Assembly (NCBI GenBank): GCA_025937035.1
Contig: JAICSG010000376.1
Coordinates: 1-5,012, forward strand
Direction of reading: 5' to 3'
Length of the DNA stretch: 5,012 nucleotides
Source: Thermoanaerobaculia bacterium
GTDB taxonomy: Bacteria; Acidobacteriota; Thermoanaerobaculia; Multivoradales; UBA5704
The notes under the pieces were generated by a model. It did no database searches, had not been told where the DNA came from, and saw nothing but the letters and a program-made list of their open reading frames with translations. Positions 1 through 5,012 of the stretch are shown here, one piece after another; the stretch's first letter is position 1, and each line of letters opens with the position of its first letter. The translations under genes were made by a program, and so were the position numbers.

Positions 1-950
<950 letters not shown>

Positions 951-954
<4 letters not shown>

Positions 955-3188
955 CGCGACGAGCGATCGTGACGCTGTTTCTGTCTCTGACCGGAGGCGC
1001 CGCCCTGGCGCAGGGGGTGCCGCCGGGAGAGCCGGCGCCGCCCCCGGAGGTTCCCGGGCAGTACGTGGCCGAGCCGCGGCGTTTCGACCAAGCGCCGGTC
1101 CTGGACGGGCGGCTCGACGATCCGGTCTGGCAGCAGGGGGCCCTGCTCAAGGACTTCGTACAGTACGACCCGCACCCCGGCCAACCGGCCACCGAGCCGA
1201 CCGAGGTGCGGGTCGGCTACGACCGCTACAACCTCTACTTCGGCATCCGCTGCTTCGACTCCGAGCCGGCCAAGATCGTCAGTAAAGTGCGGGCCCACGA
1301 CAGCGATCTCGGGTTCGAGGACTCGGTGCAGATCATCCTCGACACCTTCCACGACCGCAACAACGCCTTCCTGTTCAGCTTCAACCCCAGCGGCGCCAAG
1401 ATCGAGGGGGAGGTGAGGCGGCAGGGGGAGGACATCAACTACGACTGGGACGGCATCTGGTACCTGGCCACGGCCCGCGACGACAAGGGGTGGACGGCGG
1501 AGGTGATGATTCCGTTCAAGACCCTGCGCTTCCCCGCGGGCGGGCCGCAGCTCTGGGGGTTCGACATCCGGCGGCTGGTCCCCCGCAAGCAGGAGGACTC
1601 CTGGTGGAAGCCCCTGCCGCGCGGCAACGGCGTGCTGGGCCGCTACAATCTCGCGCACTACGGCGAGCTGCGGGGGATGGAGGGGATCACCGCCGGCAGC
1701 CGCTTCCAGGCCGTGCCCTACGGGCTCGCGCGCGCCGACAGCCCGGACCAGCGGGATTCGAGCACCACCGCCCGGGTGGGAGGAGACCTCAAGGCCAATC
1801 TCTCCTCCAACCTGATCCTCGACCTGACGGTCAACACCGACTTCGCGGAGACCGAGTCGGACCTGCAGCAGGCGAACTTCAGCCGGGTCAAGCTCAACTA
1901 CCCGGAGAAGCGCCCTTTCTTCCTGGAAGGGGCGAACACCTTCTACGTCGGCGACCGCGGGGAGCGCTACGGCGGGACCGAGCGGTTCTACCTGTTCTAC
2001 AGCCGCCAGATCGGCCTGACCGAGGACGGTGTGCACGAGATCCCCATCCTGGGCGGCGCCAAGCTCACCGGCGAGGTGAACGGTCTGGGGATCGGCGTCC
2101 TCAACCTGACCACCCAGGAGTCCACCTTCCGCGGCAGCAACGGCCAGGAGGTCACCGAGCCGCGCACCAACTACTCGGTGGTGCGCCTCCGCCAGCACCT
2201 CTTCGGCAATTCCACCATCGGCTTCATGGGGCTGAACAAGGACCCCTCGACCGGCGACACCAACCGCGTCCTGGGGACGGACTGGAACCTGCTGCTCTCG
2301 CCCAAGCTCTCGTCGACGGGGTTCATCGCCCGCAGCTCGACGCCGGGCCTGAGCGGGGACGACCACGCGGCCTCCGCCGACCTGCTCTACAAGGGGGGGA
2401 CGGTCCGCTTCTGGAGCGTGTTCTACGACATCGGGCGCAACTTCAACGACGAGATGGGGTTCGTCACCCGCACCGGGATCCGCCGCACCCAGAACGATCT
2501 CGCGTTCTTCTTCTTCCCCGACTGGGGGCGCCTGCACACCGTCATCTTCGTCAACGACCTCGACCACGTCGTCGAGGAGGGAGGACGGCTGCAGTCGCAG
2601 GTCTGGAAGACCGAGGCCTCCTTCGTGCTCAACAACTCCTCCGGCGTGGCGTTCCTGACCTACGACGACCTCGAGGTCCTGGACCAGCCGTTCGCCATCC
2701 ATAAGGGAGTGGTCATCCCGCCCGGCACGTACCGCTTCCGCAACCTGTTCATCGGCGCGGCGACGAACTACAGCCTCCCCCTCGGCGCCACCTTCTGGTA
2801 CGACAACGGCGAGTACTACAACGGCCGCCGGCTGCGCACCCTGATCCAGCCGCGCTGGAAACCTTTTCCGGGCCTGCAGATCGACGGCCAGTGGGATCGC
2901 ACCCGGATCACCCTGCCGGAGGGGGACTTCACCACCATCATCTCGTGGATCGAGGCCATCTACGCCTTCTCGCCGACCCTGTCGAGCCGCGCGCTGGTGC
3001 AGTGGAACCGGGAGAACAACTTTCAGTCCGATCTGCTGCTCGACTGGACCTTCCGGCCGGGCTCGGACCTCTTCCTGATCTACAAGGGGGTCCGCGACCT
3101 CGACGAGCTGCGCCGCGACTCGGGCAACAGCCCCCTCGATCCGGGGCGGTCGTTCATCGTCAAGCTGCGCTATCAATTCGACTTCTGA
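951..3188 (+). CDS. Secreted CBM9-like / DUF5916-type outer-membrane beta-barrel protein
   Basis: This complete protein has 745 residues. The ATG at 951 is chosen because it has a strong ribosome binding site, overlaps the PKS stop and begins a clear signal peptide: MTRR, a hydrophobic stretch at 5-20, and likely type I cleavage after ALA (residue 20). There is no lipobox. After a Pro-rich spacer, residues about 48-240 match the carbohydrate-binding family 9-like fold (PVLDGRLDDPVW, then VGYDRYNLYFGIR, FEDSVQIILD and WTAEVMIPF). Residues about 250-745 match DUF5916, with its hallmark NTDFAETESDLQQANFSR (295-312) and NYPEKRPFFLEGA (316-328), followed by YSRQIGL and ILGGAKLTG. Many alternating aromatic/polar strands and the final YQFDF are typical of outer-membrane barrels recognised by the BAM machinery. 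It should sit in the outer membrane with the CBM9-like domain probably periplasmic. The family has no established function that I know of; sugar binding is not shown. Only one cysteine (Cys101) is present. Its place inside the PKS/NRPS operon suggests a role in product export, uptake or immunity, which is inference. Confidence 0.93.
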
Positions 3189-3216
3189 GCGGGGGTCTCA
3201 GCAGGAGCTTTTTGTC
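3189..3216 (+). other. Short intergenic spacer between barrel and NRPS genes
   Basis: These 28 bases separate the barrel stop (TGA 3186-3188) from the NRPS start. They hold the NRPS ribosome binding site and nothing else recognisable. No convincing hairpin precedes the short T run (3209-3213), so transcription most likely continues through into the NRPS gene. Confidence 0.7.
3203..3207 (+). promoter_or_regulatory. Shine-Dalgarno site for the NRPS gene
   Basis: AGGAG lies 9 nt upstream of the ATG at 3217. It supports that codon as the start, together with the absence of in-frame homology before it and the typical short helical leader (LTPRQRDLLLRRL) just after it. Confidence 0.8.
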
Positions 3217-5012
3217 ATGATCGACCTCGAAGACGCGCTCAAGGGCCTCACTCCGCGGCAGCGGGACCTCCTCCTGCGGCGCCTGGGCAAGGCACCGGGC
3301 ACCCGGCCGGAGGCCGCTCCCGACGGGATCGCGCGCCTGCCCCGCGGGCCCGAGGGGGAAGGGACGTTCCCCCCCTCCTTCGCCCAGCAGCGGCTCTGGT
3401 TCCTCGACCGGCTGGAGCCGGGGAGCGCGTCCTACAACCTCCCGGTGGTCATCGCCGCGTCGGGGCCGCTCGATGCCGCGGCCCTGGAGGCGAGCCTGCG
3501 CGCGATCGTCCGCCGGCACGAGGCCCTGCGCACCACCTTCGAGACCCGCGCGGAGGGGCCGGTCCAGGCCGTCCACCCCCGGATGGCGGTCCCGCTGCCG
3601 GCGGTCGACCTGCGCGCGCTGCCGGCCGGGGCCCGGGAAACGGAGGCCCTGCGGCTGGCCCGGGAGGAGGCGGAGCGCCCCTTCGACCTCGCCCGGGGCC
3701 CCCTGCTGCGGGCGGCCCTGGTGCGGCTCGGCCAGGAGGACTGGCGGATCCTCCTCACCCTGCACCACATCGTCAGCGACGGCTGGTCGATGGGCGTGCT
3801 CGTGCAGGAGATCGCCGCCCTCTACCCGGCGCTGCGGGCCGGCGAGTCCCCCCGGCTCCCCGAGCTGCCCATCCAGTACGCCGACTACGCCGTCTGGCAG
3901 CGGCAACGGCTCCAGGGGGAGCTGCTGGAGAGCCAGCTCGCCTTCTGGCGGCGGCGGCTGGCCGGGGCCCCCGTCCTGCAGCTCCCCACCGACCACCCCC
4001 GGCCCCCCGTGCAGCGCTTCCACGGCCGCCACCAGCACCGCCGGTTGGACGCCGGGCGGATCGCCCCCTTCCGGGCGCTCTGCCGGCGCGAGGGGGCCAC
4101 CCTTTTCATGGGGATGCTGGCCGCCTTCCAGGCCCTGCTCGCCCGCCACGCCGGGGTGGACGACCTGGTGGTGGGGACGCCGGTGGCCGGCCGCGAGCGG
4201 CGCGAGACCGAGGGGCTGATCGGCTTCTTCCTCAACAGCCTCGCCCTGCGCGGCGACCTGACGGCCGACCCGCCCTTCCGCGAGCTCCTCGACCGCACCC
4301 GCCGCGCCACCCTGGAGGCCTTCGCCCACCAGGAGGTGCCGTTCGAGAAGCTGGTCGACGAGCTGCTGCCGGAGCGCAACCTGGGCCACGCGCCGCTCTT
4401 CCAGGTGATGCTCGTCCAGCAGAACGCCCCGGCGGAGCCGCTGCGGCTGGCCGGCGCCACCCTGGTGCCGGGGGACGTGGAGGGGAGCACCTCGAAATTC
4501 GATCTCACGCTCAACTTCCAGGAGACGCCGGGCGGCCTGACCTTGCGCTGGCTCTCCAACCGGGACCTCTTCGACGCCCCCACGATCGACCGGCTCTCGG
4601 AGCACCTGGTCCGGCTGCTGGAGGGGGCGGCGGCGGAGCCGGGGCTCCGTCTCTCGGAGCTGCCGCTGCTGACGGCGGCGGAGGAGCGGCAACTGGTGGA
4701 GTGGAACGACACGGCGGCGGCGATCTATCCAGCCAGCGCGGCCGAGCCCTGTCTGCCCGAGCTGATCGCCGCCCAGGTGGAGCGCGCGCCGGAGGCGGTG
4801 GCGGTGAGCTGCGAGGGGGAGGCGCTGAGCTACCGCGAGCTGTGGGCGGCGGCGGGCCGGCTGGCGGCCCGCCTGCGGGCCCTGGGCGTGGGACCGGAGG
4901 TGGTGGTGGGGGTCTGCGCCGAGCGCTCGCTGGAGCTGATGGTGGGCCTGCTGGCGGTGCTGCGGGCGGGCGGGGCCTACCTGCCGCTCGACCCGGACTA
5001 TCCGGCCGACCG
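3217..5012 (+). CDS. Nonribosomal peptide synthetase, N-terminal part (condensation domain - adenylation domain start), 3'-truncated
   Basis: The frame is open from ATG 3217 to the window end (598 full codons). Residues 1-50 are a leader with a basic amphipathic helix, LTPRQRDLLLRRL (11-23). The condensation domain follows with its motifs intact: C1 SFAQQRLWFLDRL, C2 RHEALRTTF, C3 HHIVSDG (His183-His184...Asp188-Gly189, the catalytic motif), C4 YADYAVWQ (221-228), C5 IGFFLNSLALR (335-345), C6 HQEVPFEKL (371-379) and C7 LFQVMLVQQN. The C3 and C1 forms suit an LCL-type domain (L-configured donor) or a hybrid C domain accepting a polyketide; this cannot be settled by eye. From about residue 495 (LVEWNDT linker) an adenylation domain begins: A1 LSYREL (537-542) and A2 LRAGGAYLPLDPDYPAD (582-598). 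The sequence stops before A3 and the specificity pocket, so the amino acid cannot be predicted. As the protein starts with a C domain, it must receive a chain from another protein, plausibly the PKS ending at 954. Confidence 0.96.
   Translation, partial: MIDLEDALKGLTPRQRDLLLRRLGKAPGTRPEAAPDGIARLPRGPEGEGTFPPSFAQQRLWFLDRLEPGSASYNLPVVIAASGPLDAAALEASLRAIVRRHEALRTTFETRAEGPVQAVHPRMAVPLPAVDLRALPAGARETEALRLAREEAERPFDLARGPLLRAALVRLGQEDWRILLTLHHIVSDGWSMGVLVQEIAALYPALRAGESPRLPELPIQYADYAVWQRQRLQGELLESQLAFWRRRLAGAPVLQLPTDHPRPPVQRFHGRHQHRRLDAGRIAPFRALCRREGATLFMGMLAAFQALLARHAGVDDLVVGTPVAGRERRETEGLIGFFLNSLALRGDLTADPPFRELLDRTRRATLEAFAHQEVPFEKLVDELLPERNLGHAPLFQVMLVQQNAPAEPLRLAGATLVPGDVEGSTSKFDLTLNFQETPGGLTLRWLSNRDLFDAPTIDRLSEHLVRLLEGAAAEPGLRLSELPLLTAAEERQLVEWNDTAAAIYPASAAEPCLPELIAAQVERAPEAVAVSCEGEALSYRELWAAAGRLAARLRALGVGPEVVVGVCAERSLELMVGLLAVLRAGGAYLPLDPDYPAD

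Noticed and set aside
1490..2704. Plus-strand open frame (404 codons) inside the barrel gene
   Set aside because: An out-of-frame shadow rich in Arg, Pro and Gly with no recognisable motif; the barrel frame is continuous through it.
3189..3216. Possible terminator between the barrel and NRPS genes
   Set aside because: There is a short T run but only a 3-bp potential stem before it, and the ribosome binding site of the next gene occupies the same bases.
3160..4692. Minus-strand open frame (510 codons) opposite the NRPS condensation domain
   Set aside because: Low-complexity Gly/Gln/Arg-rich antisense product lying over a gene whose plus-strand frame has every condensation-domain motif.

Overview
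This window is a piece of a biosynthetic assembly line of the polyketide synthase (PKS) / nonribosomal peptide synthetase (NRPS) type. All three genes lie on the + strand. The DNA is very GC-rich, with G or C in most third codon positions. The middle gene encodes a signal-peptide-bearing outer-membrane beta-barrel protein ending in phenylalanine, so the host should be a Gram-negative (diderm) bacterium. High GC, a DUF5916-type barrel and a hybrid PKS/NRPS cluster together would suit Acidobacteriota, and also Myxococcota or Gemmatimonadota. That placement is inference; no marker gene is present.

Layout. (1) Positions 1-954 are the 3' end of a PKS gene whose start lies upstream. It carries the last residues of a ketosynthase (KS), a KS flanking/linker region that runs straight into the post-AT LPTYPF...RYW motif with no acyltransferase (AT) domain between, an acyl carrier domain of PCP-like (GGDSL) type, and an acidic C-terminal tail. 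(2) Positions 951-3188 are a complete 745-residue secreted protein: signal peptide, carbohydrate-binding-family-9-like domain, then a DUF5916-type outer-membrane barrel. Its start codon overlaps the PKS stop in an ATGA. (3) From 3217 to the window edge is the 5' part of an NRPS gene: a short N-terminal helical segment, a complete condensation (C) domain with all core motifs, and the first part of an adenylation (A) domain, cut after core motif A2.

The genes overlap by 4 nt and are then spaced by 28 nt. No promoter or terminator is visible, so they read as one operon. The simplest model is that the PKS protein ends with an acyl chain on its carrier domain, and the C domain at the start of the NRPS protein accepts that chain and joins it to an amino acid. 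The malonyl-type extender would come from an acyltransferase acting in trans. The unusual element is the barrel gene, placed exactly between two consecutive assembly-line proteins and translationally coupled to the first. It suggests that an uncharacterised outer-membrane protein is made together with the synthases, perhaps for release, uptake or self-protection. No other gene, RNA gene, mobile element or CRISPR array is visible, and nothing on the minus strand looks like a real gene.
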